Shown: positions 1 through 8,902 of the stretch, one piece after another
How positions within the stretch are numbered: the first letter of the stretch is position 1
Layout: each line of letters begins with the position of its first letter
DNA from: JAFLCL01 sp039809495
GTDB lineage: Bacteria; Myxococcota_A; Polyangia; Polyangiales; Sandaracinaceae
Reading direction: 5' to 3'
Length of the DNA stretch: 64,000 nt
Assembly (NCBI GenBank): GCA_039809495.1
Contig: JBDHVC010000002.1
Location: 102,008-166,007 of the forward strand
The notes under the pieces: model-generated
The model's database searches: none
Told to the model about the DNA's origin: nothing
The model's input: only the letters and a program-made list of their open reading frames with translations
Translations under genes and position numbers: made by a program

Positions 1-11
1 GCCGTCGCGGC

Positions 12-1226
12 TCAATCCGACGACGCGGGCTCGGGCCGCGCCTCCGGCCCCACCTGCACGAGCTCCGGCGCGTCGGTCGTCGCCCAGAGCGTCCCATCGC
101 GCGCGATCATCGGGGAGCCGCTCGCGACCCCGCCGAGCTCCACGCGCTCGCGGATCGTGCCGTCGGGCGCGATGACGACGAGCCGTCCTCGCCGATCGAA
201 CGCGAGCGTCTCGTCGTCTGGCAGGACGCCGAGCGGTCCGTGGAAGGGCGCGTCGGTGCTGGCGACCCAGCGCTCCGATCCGTCCGCGCCGATGGCCAAC
301 ACGCCGCGTGTCGGGATCGCGACGCGGACCGAGCCGTCCGAGGCGCGGGCGAGCGTCGCGCTCGGGTCCACGATCCGCCCCTCGAGCGAGGTGCGTCGGC
401 GCACGCGACGCGCGGCCGTGACGTCGAGCAGCGTCCCGCTCTGCGTGAGGAGGCGGACGTCGCCGCGCTCGTCGACGAGGGGTGCGCTCGCGGCCCGCTC
501 CCCGAGATCGATCGAAGAGAGCAGCGTGCCGAAGAGATCGAGGACGTGGAGCCGCTCGCCGTCCGCGATGACGATCCGAGCGAGCCCCTCCGCGTCCGTC
601 GCGAGCGCGGGCGGCTCGGGGAGCGCGGAGACGAGCCGCGGGAGCTTCGTCGCGAAGAGCAGCGAGAGGTCCGAGTCGAGGCGCAGGAGCGTGTGATCCG
701 AGGCGACCACGACGAGGCTGCCGTCGTCGAGGAGCAGCGGCGACGTGCGCACGAAGCTCTCCAAGCGACGCTCGGCGCGCGCCTCGAGCTCGAGGGTCAG
801 GACGATGAGGCGACCGTCGCGGGTGGCGACGAGCAGCTCTCCCGACGGAAGGACGGCGGGGCGAACGTCGACGGGCCCGAGCGCCGCGGTCTGGAGGGCG
901 CCGTCGGGGGATCGGACGAGGAGCCCGTTCGCCGTGCCGACGACGATCCGGTCCTCTGTCCACTCGACGGGCGGCGTCGAGCGCCGCGTCGGGAGCGCGA
1001 CTCGCTCGATGACGCGGTGGCGCGCGCCGAGCAGCCCCCTCGCGAGGCGACCGTCGCGGCGCGGGCCGCCGAGCTCCATCGCCATCGACGACGCAGGGCC
1101 GCTTCGCAAGCGGACGAGCGCTCCGGGCGCTGCGTGGTCGGCGCTCGCGATCGGGAGCGCGGCGAGGAGCGTGAGGCCGGCGGCGACGAGCGTCGCACGC
1201 GACGCGATGCGAGGCGCGCGCGTCAT
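12..1226 (-). CDS. Secreted PQQ-type beta-propeller repeat protein
   Basis: 404 residues, third gene of a minus-strand operon, starting 3 nt after the stop of the upstream Ser/Thr kinase. Residues 1-29 form a signal peptide (basic start, hydrophobic core, ending near ASA-DHA), so the product is exported. The body is made of repeated blade-like units with 'DG.L.V' and 'DG...W' signatures, for example DGSLVVVASD, DGSERWVAST and DGTLWATTD, typical of PQQ/WD-like beta-propellers that act as binding scaffolds. I see no catalytic motif. Its position behind the kinase suggests a periplasmic partner of the kinase's extracytoplasmic region; that is inference. Propeller fold fairly sure, function unknown. 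Confidence 0.8.
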   Translation of the reverse strand: MTRAPRIASRATLVAAGLTLLAALPIASADHAAPGALVRLRSGPASSMAMELGGPRRDGRLARGLLGARHRVIERVALPTRRSTPPVEWTEDRIVVGTANGLLVRSPDGALQTAALGPVDVRPAVLPSGELLVATRDGRLIVLTLELEARAERRLESFVRTSPLLLDDGSLVVVASDHTLLRLDSDLSLLFATKLPRLVSALPEPPALATDAEGLARIVIADGERLHVLDLFGTLLSSIDLGERAASAPLVDERGDVRLLTQSGTLLDVTAARRVRRRTSLEGRIVDPSATLARASDGSVRVAIPTRGVLAIGADGSERWVASTDAPFHGPLGVLPDDETLAFDRRGRLVVIAPDGTIRERVELGGVASGSPMIARDGTLWATTDAPELVQVGPEARPEPASSD

Positions 1227-1229
1227 GGC

Positions 1230-3398
1230 TCAGTCACGATCACCCTCGCGCAGCCGCAGGGTGTACCGGGCGGCGGCGTCTCCGCGCTGGGGGGTGCTCG
1301 GGCTCGCCTGGGCCCGAAAGCAGACGCGCCGCGGCGCCCGCGCGCCGGGAACGAGGAGGCGCTCCCCCTCGCCCCTCGCCGCCTCGTCGCGCTGGAGCTC
1401 GCGGCCCTCGAAGGAGGCCGTGATCGCGAGGTCGAGGCTCGGGATCCGCGTCAATTCCGCCGTCAGGGGGGCGCTCACCCCGTCGACGCAGAACGTGTCG
1501 ACGTCGCCGCCCCAGCCGATGTACCCGGATCGGGCCGCCGCACCGTTCGCGAGCTCTAGAACCTCGGCCTGGCTCGGCGCGTCGTTCCACTCGCGCTCGT
1601 CATCGGGGCGTCGCGCGACCCGCCGCCACATGATCGTGTAGGAGTCGCTCACGTTCTCGATCGGGAAGCGACCCGCGATCCGCACCTCGTGGACGCGCGC
1701 GAGGTAGCGGCCTCGAGAGAGCGGGAGGTTGGGCGCCTCCTCCGGGCCTCCGAGCGGCATCGAGTCGAGCACGACGAGGGGCTCGCTCCGACCGAACGCG
1801 AAGACATCGACCGCGAGATCGACGTTGGGGAGAGCCGTGACGGTGAGCGAGACGCTCTCCACGCCCGCCGGGACGTCGAACGCGAAGACGTCCTCGTCGC
1901 CGCGCGCACGGTCGATGCGCCGCCCGAGCTGGCCTCGGACGGCGAGCGCCTCGGGGAGCTCGTCGGCTTGCCCGGGCTCGTCGTTCGGCTCGACCTCGCT
2001 CGTGGGCGCGGTCGGGGCGGGAGGCGCCCGGCGCGCCCAGGCGAAGTAGCCGCCGAAGGATCCGGCGAGGACGAGCCCCGCGAGGGCGAGGTTCAGGACG
2101 ACGCTCCGCGCGCGAAGGCGCCGCTCGAAGCGCTCGACCTCGTCGCGCGTCGCGGCGACGACGGGCCTCTCCGGCGCGTTCGCGGCGGGGCGCGCGAGGG
2201 TGAGGGTCCGCGCCGTCGCCGAGACGACGGCGGGCGTCGTCGCGGGGATCGCTTCTCCCGAGCTCCGCGCGGGCGCGGAGCGGTCCACCCCCTGCGCCTC
2301 GAGGTACGCGTCGAGATCGTCGCGCAGCGCGCGCATCGACGGATAGCGGCGCGCGGGATCCTTCGCGAGCGCTCGCATCACGATCCGATCGACGCTCGGA
2401 TCGAGATCGCGGCGCGGCGAGCGCACGGTCGGCGGCGCGGCGTCGTCGGTGAGGTGCTTCGTCAGCACCGCCATCGGCGAGCTCGCCCAGAAGGGGGGCA
2501 CGCCGACGACGCTCTTATAGAGCATGCAGCCCATCGCGTAGACGTCGACGCGGTGATCGGTCGGCTCGCCGCGGATGAGCTCGGGCGCCATGTAGTACGG
2601 CGTCCCGACGAGCATCCCGTGTCGGGTGATGCTCGCGCCCGCGAGGGCGGTGCTGTCGCGGAGCTTCGCGAGGCCGAAGTCGAGCACCTTCGCGAAGTCG
2701 GGCGTCGCGCGGTCGTGGAGGATGCGGACGTTCTCCGGCTTGAGATCGCGATGGACGATCCCGCGGTCGTGCGCCTGCGCGACCGAGCCGCAGATCTGCG
2801 CGGCGATGTGCGCGACGCGCGAGAACGGCAGCGTCCCCTCCGCGTAGAGGATCTCGCCGAGATCCTCGCCGCTCAAGAGCTCCATCACGAGGAAGGTGAG
2901 CCCGTCGGACTGACCGAAGTCGAAGATCTGGACGGTGTTCGGGTGGTCGAGCTTCGACGCCGTCTCCGCCTCGCGACGAAAGCGACGCACGACCGCGCGA
3001 TCGCGCGCGAGCTCGCCGTGAAGGAGCTTGAGCGCCATCGCCTTGCCGATCCGCGTGTGCTCGACGCGATAGACGACGCCCATCCCCCCCCGGCCGATGA
3101 CCTCGGCGAGGAGGTAGCGATCGGCCAGCGTCCGGCCGACGAGCGGATCGGCGACGTCGGTCCGCTCCTCGATGCGCTCGAACGACGGGTTCGCGAAGCG
3201 GTGTCCGCAGGCGGCGCAGAAGCGCGCGTTGCGCTGGGTCACGGTGCGCTCGCACGCGGGGCAGGTCAAAGGAGGCCCGCTCGCGCTCGGGAGGTCGAGC
3301 GTCGAGTCGCGGTCGGCGCTCCGAGGCGCGCCCTCGAGCGGCTCCGAGCGCGCGTCGTCCGAGCCCTCGTGTCCGCCGGCCTCGCCCTCGTCGCTCAC
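1230..3398 (-). CDS. Zinc-ribbon transmembrane Ser/Thr protein kinase
   Basis: 722 residues from a GTG start at 3398 that overlaps the upstream stop as GTGA; longer in-frame versions would run deep into the upstream gene. Domains in order: zinc ribbon with Cys46/49 (CPAC) and Cys61/64 (CAAC); Hanks-type kinase about 95-365 with the Gly loop GRGGMGVVY (102-110), Lys124, HRDLKPEN (216-223), DFG (240-242) and an APE-like MAPEL; a Pro/Ala linker; a TM segment about 432-454; then two extracytoplasmic pre-peptidase C-terminal (PPC)-like beta domains opening with EPNDEPGQA (470s) and EWNDAPSQA (600s). All kinase residues needed for activity are present. It is translationally coupled to the scaffold protein upstream and followed at 3 nt by a secreted propeller, suggesting a three-gene envelope-sensing phosphorylation unit. 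Confidence 0.92.
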   Translation of the reverse strand: MSDEGEAGGHEGSDDARSEPLEGAPRSADRDSTLDLPSASGPPLTCPACERTVTQRNARFCAACGHRFANPSFERIEERTDVADPLVGRTLADRYLLAEVIGRGGMGVVYRVEHTRIGKAMALKLLHGELARDRAVVRRFRREAETASKLDHPNTVQIFDFGQSDGLTFLVMELLSGEDLGEILYAEGTLPFSRVAHIAAQICGSVAQAHDRGIVHRDLKPENVRILHDRATPDFAKVLDFGLAKLRDSTALAGASITRHGMLVGTPYYMAPELIRGEPTDHRVDVYAMGCMLYKSVVGVPPFWASSPMAVLTKHLTDDAAPPTVRSPRRDLDPSVDRIVMRALAKDPARRYPSMRALRDDLDAYLEAQGVDRSAPARSSGEAIPATTPAVVSATARTLTLARPAANAPERPVVAATRDEVERFERRLRARSVVLNLALAGLVLAGSFGGYFAWARRAPPAPTAPTSEVEPNDEPGQADELPEALAVRGQLGRRIDRARGDEDVFAFDVPAGVESVSLTVTALPNVDLAVDVFAFGRSEPLVVLDSMPLGGPEEAPNLPLSRGRYLARVHEVRIAGRFPIENVSDSYTIMWRRVARRPDDEREWNDAPSQAEVLELANGAAARSGYIGWGGDVDTFCVDGVSAPLTAELTRIPSLDLAITASFEGRELQRDEAARGEGERLLVPGARAPRRVCFRAQASPSTPQRGDAAARYTLRLREGDRD

Positions 3399-5497
3399 GG
3401 CGAAGGCACCACGAAGTCCGCTTCGAGGTGGGGGACCGATCGGAGCTCGCCGCTCTCGGCTCGGAACTGCTGCATCCCGGCCGCCCTGCCGACGACGCGA
3501 ACCGAGGTGTGGGTCGCGATCGGATCGACGGCCGCGTAGGTGACCCAGAGCGGGCAGCGGTCGGCGCGCGTGCACCCGCGCACGAGCAGCTGAAGGATGC
3601 CCTCGCCCCGCTGGACGTCGGTGTTGTAGACCTCGCCCTCGAACGCGACGACGCGGCCGCGGACCTCGTCTGGCGCCGCTTGGAGGCGGTCGTAGCCGAC
3701 GCCGCGATCGACGGCGACCGCGCTCGCCGCGGCGCGGAGGCTCGCCACGCGTCGGACGTGGAGATCGACGACGTGGGGCGCGTTCCCCGCCCTCCGCGCG
3801 ACGAGCTGGAGCGTCGTCACGCCCTCGCCGTCGGGCTCGGGGAGCGGGAGCTCGGCGAGGAAGCGGCCGTCGGCCCCGACGGGGACGTCGCGACCGTCGA
3901 CGCTCAGCGTCACGGCGGCGGCTCCGGCGTCGGGCGTCGCGGTCCGCCCGGTGAGGGTGATCGTCGCGCGATCGGTGACGCCGCCGTCGAGCGGACGCTC
4001 GAGGACGAGCGGGGTGAGCGGGACACGCGCCGTCAGCGTGCCCCTCGCGAGCTCGCCGCCCGGCGGCGTCACGGAGTAGCTCGCCGCGAGCGTGAGGGCG
4101 CCGTCCGCGTCGGAGGGGAGCGAGGCGGTGGGGATCTCGAGGCGTCCGGTGCCCGTGGCGTCGAGCGTGATGGCGGCCCCGTTCACCTCCGCGCTCGAGC
4201 CGGGGAGCGCCTCGAGCACGACGGCGAGCGATGGTGGTGTGCTCGCCAGTCCCGCGAGGTCGGCGTGCGCTCGGTACTCGAGCGTGAGGGTGATCGGGAG
4301 GGTGCTCGTCGATGCGCCGTCGACGACCTCCACCTCGAGGACGTTGTCTCCGATGTGGAGCGCGTCGGCTCGGATCGGCAGCTCCACGGCGCCGTTCTCG
4401 ACGGGGCGAGCGTTCCCCGCGTAGCGCACGATCGTGCCGGGACGCGCGTCCGGCAGCTCGAGGCGGAGGACCTCTCCCGTCGCGGCCTGGATCACGCTCG
4501 CGCGCAGCCGTGGGCCTCGGTGGGTGAGGCGGTCGTAGGCGAGGTAGGCGACGGCGACGAGCGCGATCCCGAGCGTGGCGAGGAGGAGCCCCACCAGCAC
4601 CATCGTGCCGCGCCGATGGGGCGAGGGCAGGCCCGCGATCGAGACCTCCGCCGGCGCGTCGAGCGCCGAGGGCGTGGGCGATGGCGGCGGTGATGGCGAT
4701 GGCGATGGGGGAGCGTCGAGCGGCGCTGGCGCGCTCGGGGCGATGACCCCGAGCATCGTCCGGTTCGAGGGGCCGAGCTTCTTCGCGGGCGAGCTCGGGC
4801 CGCGCGGCTCTACGCTCGCGGGCCGCGCGGGCTCGGGTCGAGCGTCAGAGGGCGGCTCCGAGGGCGCAGGCGCGACGTCCGCGCGCGTCGTCGCGCCCTG
4901 GTCGCTCGAGGGGACGCCCTCTGGCGGCGCCGCGCCCGCGGTGGGCGTCGGCGCCGACATCCCGAGGAGCGTGCGGCTTCGTCCCGCGCGATCGCCGCCA
5001 TCGACACTCGCCGCGCGCGACGCCTCCGGCGGAGCGTGCGCGACGACGGCGCTCGGGGTGACGATCGGTCCCGCGCTCGCCGCCACGGCTCCCCCTCCAG
5101 TCGTCGATGACGCGGGCTCGACGCGGGCTTGGGGCGCCGTCACCGCGGACATCCCGAGCAGCGTGCGCGCGGGCGCTCCCGAGGCGGGCGGCGCGGGTGT
5201 CGGCTCGGCGGCGCGATCCGCCGGCGCGAGGACGTCGCGCGACGCCACCGGGGCTTGGGTTGGCGCGATCTCCGGGGATCCGGACAGCATCGTGCGAAAG
5301 CGGGGGCTCGCCGGGGCCCCGCTCGCGCTCGGCTCGGGTGGGAGCTGGCTCCCGACGATCGATCGCAGGATGTCCGCGGGCTGGCGCGTGAGCACCACCG
5401 GCGGCGTGGCGTCCAGCGCACCGCCGCAGCCTCCGCAGAATCGGGAGTCGGGCGTGTTGCCTCGGCCACAGCTCGGGCAGACCTTCGGAGTCGTCAT
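3395..5497 (-). CDS. Zinc-ribbon single-pass membrane scaffold with four RT[ML]L motifs
   Basis: 700 residues, ATG start, first gene of the kinase operon. A zinc ribbon (CPSC at 7-10, CGGC at 21-24) is followed by a long Ala/Pro-rich disordered cytoplasmic region to about residue 295. In it an R-T-[ML]-L-[GS] motif recurs four times (RTMLS near 68, RTLLGM at 111 and 175, RTMLGV at 246). A TM helix (about 299-321) follows, then a roughly 375-residue extracytoplasmic part made of beta-sandwich-like segments, ending in a domain with a Cys pair (GCTRADRC). I know no exact family. The motif spacing and the kinase translated next (4 nt overlap) suggest the threonines could be kinase substrates or docking sites; this is inference. 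Gene certain, function uncertain. Confidence 0.85.
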   Translation of the reverse strand: MTTPKVCPSCGRGNTPDSRFCGGCGGALDATPPVVLTRQPADILRSIVGSQLPPEPSASGAPASPRFRTMLSGSPEIAPTQAPVASRDVLAPADRAAEPTPAPPASGAPARTLLGMSAVTAPQARVEPASSTTGGGAVAASAGPIVTPSAVVAHAPPEASRAASVDGGDRAGRSRTLLGMSAPTPTAGAAPPEGVPSSDQGATTRADVAPAPSEPPSDARPEPARPASVEPRGPSSPAKKLGPSNRTMLGVIAPSAPAPLDAPPSPSPSPPPSPTPSALDAPAEVSIAGLPSPHRRGTMVLVGLLLATLGIALVAVAYLAYDRLTHRGPRLRASVIQAATGEVLRLELPDARPGTIVRYAGNARPVENGAVELPIRADALHIGDNVLEVEVVDGASTSTLPITLTLEYRAHADLAGLASTPPSLAVVLEALPGSSAEVNGAAITLDATGTGRLEIPTASLPSDADGALTLAASYSVTPPGGELARGTLTARVPLTPLVLERPLDGGVTDRATITLTGRTATPDAGAAAVTLSVDGRDVPVGADGRFLAELPLPEPDGEGVTTLQLVARRAGNAPHVVDLHVRRVASLRAAASAVAVDRGVGYDRLQAAPDEVRGRVVAFEGEVYNTDVQRGEGILQLLVRGCTRADRCPLWVTYAAVDPIATHTSVRVVGRAAGMQQFRAESGELRSVPHLEADFVVPSP

Positions 5498-5549
5498 CCA
5501 GCCCGGAGCCTATCAGGGGACGTGGCCCACGTTGGCCGAGCCGCGCGCC

Positions 5550-6692
5550 TCACATCCCGGCGACGTCGATCCATGGGAGGACGGAGGGGCTGAGGACGTC
5601 GACGCAGACGTGCGCCGCGGGGTTGCAGTGGCCGCCCGTCGGGGCGCAGACCGCGTCGTCGGCGCACGGCGATCCCATGCGGCCGAACGCGAAGAGCGAG
5701 AGGACGTCGCCCGCTCGGATGGTCCGGGCCACCTCGGGGGGTGCCGTGGGAGGGACGGGGAACGGGAGGGTCAGGGGACCGAGCGCGAGCGTCGCGGCGA
5801 AGCAGTCGGGCGCGCCGGGCGCGTTGAGGTGGACGAAGAACGCCCCTGGCGTGCCGCTCAGGGGCGGGACGTCGATGAAGTCGGTGACCTCGCCGAACGC
5901 GAGGCCATCGGTGTCGGAGGCGACGGGGAGGACGCGCATCGCCGGGATCGGGCCGTTCTCGGTCGGCGAGACGAAGTCGGGATCGAAGCAGACGTGGATC
6001 GGGAAGGGGAGGTTGGGGATGGCGTGGACGACGCGCGCGCGCCCGCCCGCGCCCGGGGTGGGATCGTCCGCGATGACGAGCGCCGTCGGTGGCGGGCACG
6101 CGGAGGCGCCGCACGCGACGGGCGCGCCGGGGACGACCCCGATCGCGACGAGCGTGGTTCGAGGCGAAGCGCTCGCGGTCTCGATGGTCCCGGCGACGAC
6201 GGGCTCGAGCGTCCCCACGGCTGGGCAGGGCGCGCCGAGCGCGGCGAACGGGAGCGCCGCGCGATCGTAGAGGCGAACGACGTACGCGAAGCCGGGCGCG
6301 GCGTAGGTGGGGAAGGGGATGTAGGAGGAGACGCCGGGATAGGGGAGGGTCCCGTCGAGGCCGCGCGCGGGATCGACCGTCCCGATCATGTGGCCCGGCG
6401 TCTCCGCGACCCCCGCGCCGGGGCGCGCGGAGATGCAGATCGTGAGGTTCGGCCCCGCGACGAGCATGTTGGCGAGGCGGATGCCGATCGCGCCCGTCGG
6501 ATTCGGGAGCGGATCGCCCGTCGCTTCGATGAAGCCCGGTCGAGCGTCGTAGTGCGTGTCCGCGTCGGCGGCGTTCGTCGTCGGCTCGCACGCCGAGAGC
6601 ATCCCGAAGGAGAGCGCGCTCATCGCCACCGCGAGCCGGCGAAGCGTGAGCGACCTCGAGCGTCGCCTGCTGCAGAGCCTCGTGCGAGCCAC
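5550..6692 (-). CDS. Lipoprotein with DUF4397-like repeats
   Basis: 380 residues. The open frame extends further upstream, but I place the start at GTG 6692 because GCGAGGTGA sits just before it (AGG 5 nt away) and the following residues form a lipoprotein signal (Arg-rich start, hydrophobic core, MLSAC lipobox). The mature part resembles DUF4397-type repeats: 'RVVHAIPNLPFPIHVCFD' like segments and 'GAFFVHLNAPGAPDCF'. It ends with a short Cys-rich stretch (CADDAVC, CNPAAHVC). It is probably anchored on the cell surface or outer membrane. It lies 52 nt upstream of the scaffold gene in the same direction, so it may be part of the same transcript. The specific role is unknown. Confidence 0.75.
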   Translation of the reverse strand: MARTRLCSRRRSRSLTLRRLAVAMSALSFGMLSACEPTTNAADADTHYDARPGFIEATGDPLPNPTGAIGIRLANMLVAGPNLTICISARPGAGVAETPGHMIGTVDPARGLDGTLPYPGVSSYIPFPTYAAPGFAYVVRLYDRAALPFAALGAPCPAVGTLEPVVAGTIETASASPRTTLVAIGVVPGAPVACGASACPPPTALVIADDPTPGAGGRARVVHAIPNLPFPIHVCFDPDFVSPTENGPIPAMRVLPVASDTDGLAFGEVTDFIDVPPLSGTPGAFFVHLNAPGAPDCFAATLALGPLTLPFPVPPTAPPEVARTIRAGDVLSLFAFGRMGSPCADDAVCAPTGGHCNPAAHVCVDVLSPSVLPWIDVAGM

Positions 6693-7078
6693 GTTCACCT
6701 CGCTTGCCTGGGTGGACCCGCCCTCCCATGAGAAGGGCCGCATCGAGAGCATGCACGGGTCCGACCGACTTTCGCAACAGCGGCGCCGACCCGCGCGGAA
6801 TATCGTCGCCGCATCCTCGGTTCGGGCGGCGCTCCCGTCTTCTCGCGTCGTCGCGAGCGAGCCCCGAGGCGGGAGCCGAGCGCGCGCTCGAGAGCCCCGG
6901 AAAGAGAGCAAAAGATGCGATGCAGGCGTTCTTGACACCCGTTCTCGCGAAGGTATCGTCCGCGCCCTTCTCGGTGGACCGGCGCGAGAGGTGAACCCGT
7001 TCCCGGCTGGTCGTCCGCGCTCCTCGGAGCGCGCGTGTTGAAGTCCGCGGCGCTCGAGCCGCGGACGCGGAGAGTCGA
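6693..7078. promoter_or_regulatory. Divergent intergenic region (386 bp)
   Basis: The only gap over 300 bp in the window. It separates the minus-strand lipoprotein from the plus-strand GldA-like operon. I see no convincing coding potential: the frames that cross it have no ribosome site or family signature. Its A+T content is higher near 6895-6960, where a promoter-like TTGACA lies. Confidence 0.6.
6932..6959 (+). promoter_or_regulatory. Candidate sigma70-type promoter for the GldA-like operon
   Basis: TTGACA at 6932-6937, a 16-nt spacer, then TATCGT at 6954-6959. The -35 is a perfect consensus match and the -10 matches at four positions. The GldA-like start is at 7079, giving a leader of roughly 110 nt. 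The next gene has GGAG 6 nt before its ATG. Confidence 0.5.
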
Positions 7079-8182
7079 ATGAGCGACGTCATGATCGCTG
7101 CCCGTGGGCTCACGAAGCGCTACGGACCGCACCGAGCCCTCGACAAGGCCTCGTTCGAGGTGAAGAAGGGCGAGATCGTCGGCTTCCTCGGGCCCAACGG
7201 CGCCGGGAAGTCGACCACGATGAAGATCCTCACCTGCTACATCGCTCCGAGCGAGGGCACGGCGACGATCAAGGGGGCCGACATCTGGGACGATCCGATC
7301 GCGGCGCGCGCGGCGATCGGCTACCTCCCGGAGAGCACGCCGCTCTACGGCGAGATGCTCGTCGCCGAGTACCTCGAATTCATGGGCGAGATGCGCGGGC
7401 TCGACCGCGACGGGCTGCGCAAGGCGATCCGCCGCGTCGTCGAGGAGTGCGGCATCGGCTCGTTCTACGCGCAGGAGATCCGCACGCTCTCGAAGGGGCA
7501 GAAGCAGCGGGTCGGCCTCGCCCAGGCGCTCATCCACGAGCCGCCGATCCTCATCCTCGACGAGCCGATGAGCGGCCTCGACCCCAACCAGGCGACCGAG
7601 ATCCGCGAGCTCATCCGTCGCCTCGGCAAGGAGCGCACGGTCATCCTCTCGACGCACAACCTCTCCGAGGTGCGCCTCACCTGCCAGCGGGTGCTCATCA
7701 TCTCGAAGGGCAAGCTCGTCGCCGACGACACCCCCGAGGCGCTCGCCGCGCGCGGTCGCACGCGCTACACGCTCGTCGTCAAGTCCGCGAAGAACGCGCG
7801 CGACGCCTTCGCCCGGGTGAAGGGCGTCGACTCGGTGCGCGTGCGCGACGAGCGCGCGGGCGAGACGACGCTCGAGGTGCTGCCGACGTCGAAGGACGAC
7901 CTGCGCGCGGCGCTCTTCCAGGCGGCCGTCGAGGCGAAGCTCACGCTCCTCGAGCTCGAGCGTCGATCGGAGAACCTCGAGGTGATCTTCCGCGAGCTCA
8001 CCGTCGACGCGGGCGCAGCCGACGCCGACGAGGCGCGCGACGAGGACGACGACGCGAGCCGGGCGAGGGGCGAGGAGGACGACGAGAGAGAGGAGGAGCG
8101 GGAGGAGCGCGCGGGCGAGCCGTCCGGGGCCTCCGACGACGAGGCGGAGGGCGCGAAGCCGAGCGCCGAGGAGGAGGAGTGA
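7079..8182 (+). CDS. GldA-like ABC transporter ATP-binding protein
   Basis: 367 residues, ATG preceded by GGAG at 6 nt. Residues 1-240 are a complete ABC ATPase: Walker A GPNGAGKST, Q-loop region near YLPEST, signature LSKGQ, Walker B ILILDEPMSGLD, H-loop STHN. The pattern matches the CcmA/GldA group of ABC-2 exporters. The C-terminal 55 or so residues form an extreme Glu/Asp-rich tail (runs such as EEDDEREEEREE), which is not part of the catalytic domain. The stop overlaps the start of the permease gene (TGATG), so the two are translationally coupled. With the next three genes it forms the 'Gld' ABC module known from gliding Bacteroidota and found widely in other phyla. The substrate is unknown. 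Confidence 0.93.
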   Translation: MSDVMIAARGLTKRYGPHRALDKASFEVKKGEIVGFLGPNGAGKSTTMKILTCYIAPSEGTATIKGADIWDDPIAARAAIGYLPESTPLYGEMLVAEYLEFMGEMRGLDRDGLRKAIRRVVEECGIGSFYAQEIRTLSKGQKQRVGLAQALIHEPPILILDEPMSGLDPNQATEIRELIRRLGKERTVILSTHNLSEVRLTCQRVLIISKGKLVADDTPEALAARGRTRYTLVVKSAKNARDAFARVKGVDSVRVRDERAGETTLEVLPTSKDDLRAALFQAAVEAKLTLLELERRSENLEVIFRELTVDAGAADADEARDEDDDASRARGEEDDEREEEREERAGEPSGASDDEAEGAKPSAEEEE

Positions 8183-8895
8183 TGCGAAACACGATCACGA
8201 TCGCGTCGCGCCAGTTCCGGAGCTACTTCAACGGTCCGGTCGCCTACGTCGTGCTCTGCGTGCTGCTCGGCGTCATCGGCGTCTTCTTCTGGCCGCCCTT
8301 CTTTCTCGCGGGGCGCGCCTCCGTGCGCCAGATGTTCACGCTCGTCGCGTACGCCGTCACCTTCGCGGGGCCCGCGCTGACGATGGGCTTGCTCGCCGAA
8401 GAGAAGCGCAGCGGCACGCTCGAGCTGCTCATCACGATGCCGGTCCGCGAGGCCGAGGTCATCGTGGGCAAGTTCCTCGCGGCGCTCGGCCTCTGGGCGG
8501 TGGGGCTGCTCGCCTCGCTCCCCATCCCGCTCGCGGTGGCGTCCCTCGGCAACCTCGACTGGGGGCCCGTGTGGGCGGGCTACTTCGGGGTGTTCTTGCT
8601 GGGCAGCGCGGTGCTCGCGATCGGCCTCGCGTTCTCGAGCTTCACCGACAACCAGATCGTCGCCTTCTTCCTGACGCTCACGACCGCCTTCGTGCTGGTC
8701 CTCCTGCTCGGGTGGATGACGCCGTTCTTCGGCGGGAGCGTCGCGACGATCGCCGACTTCCTCTCGTTCATGTCGCACCTCGAGAGCCTCGCGCGAGGCG
8801 TCATCGACACCCGCGACGTCATCTATTTCCTCTCGGTCACCGGGTTCGCGCTGATGGTCGCGTTCCGTGCGCTCGAGAGTCGGCGCTGGAGCTGA
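8182..8895 (+). CDS. ABC-2 type permease (GldF-like)
   Basis: 237 residues with about six TM helices. The sequence has the ABC-2 permease hallmarks: an N-terminal cytoplasmic helix before TM1, and the coupling segment LLAEEKRSGTLELLITMPV, which contacts the ATPase in this superfamily. It starts inside the stop codon of the ATPase gene (TGATG) and ends 7 nt before the next gene. It is the membrane half of the ABC complex made with the upstream ATPase. Length and order match GldF. Whether it works in motility or only in envelope export cannot be told from sequence. Confidence 0.92.
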   Translation: MRNTITIASRQFRSYFNGPVAYVVLCVLLGVIGVFFWPPFFLAGRASVRQMFTLVAYAVTFAGPALTMGLLAEEKRSGTLELLITMPVREAEVIVGKFLAALGLWAVGLLASLPIPLAVASLGNLDWGPVWAGYFGVFLLGSAVLAIGLAFSSFTDNQIVAFFLTLTTAFVLVLLLGWMTPFFGGSVATIADFLSFMSHLESLARGVIDTRDVIYFLSVTGFALMVAFRALESRRWS

Positions 8896-8902
8896 GGCGA
8901 GC

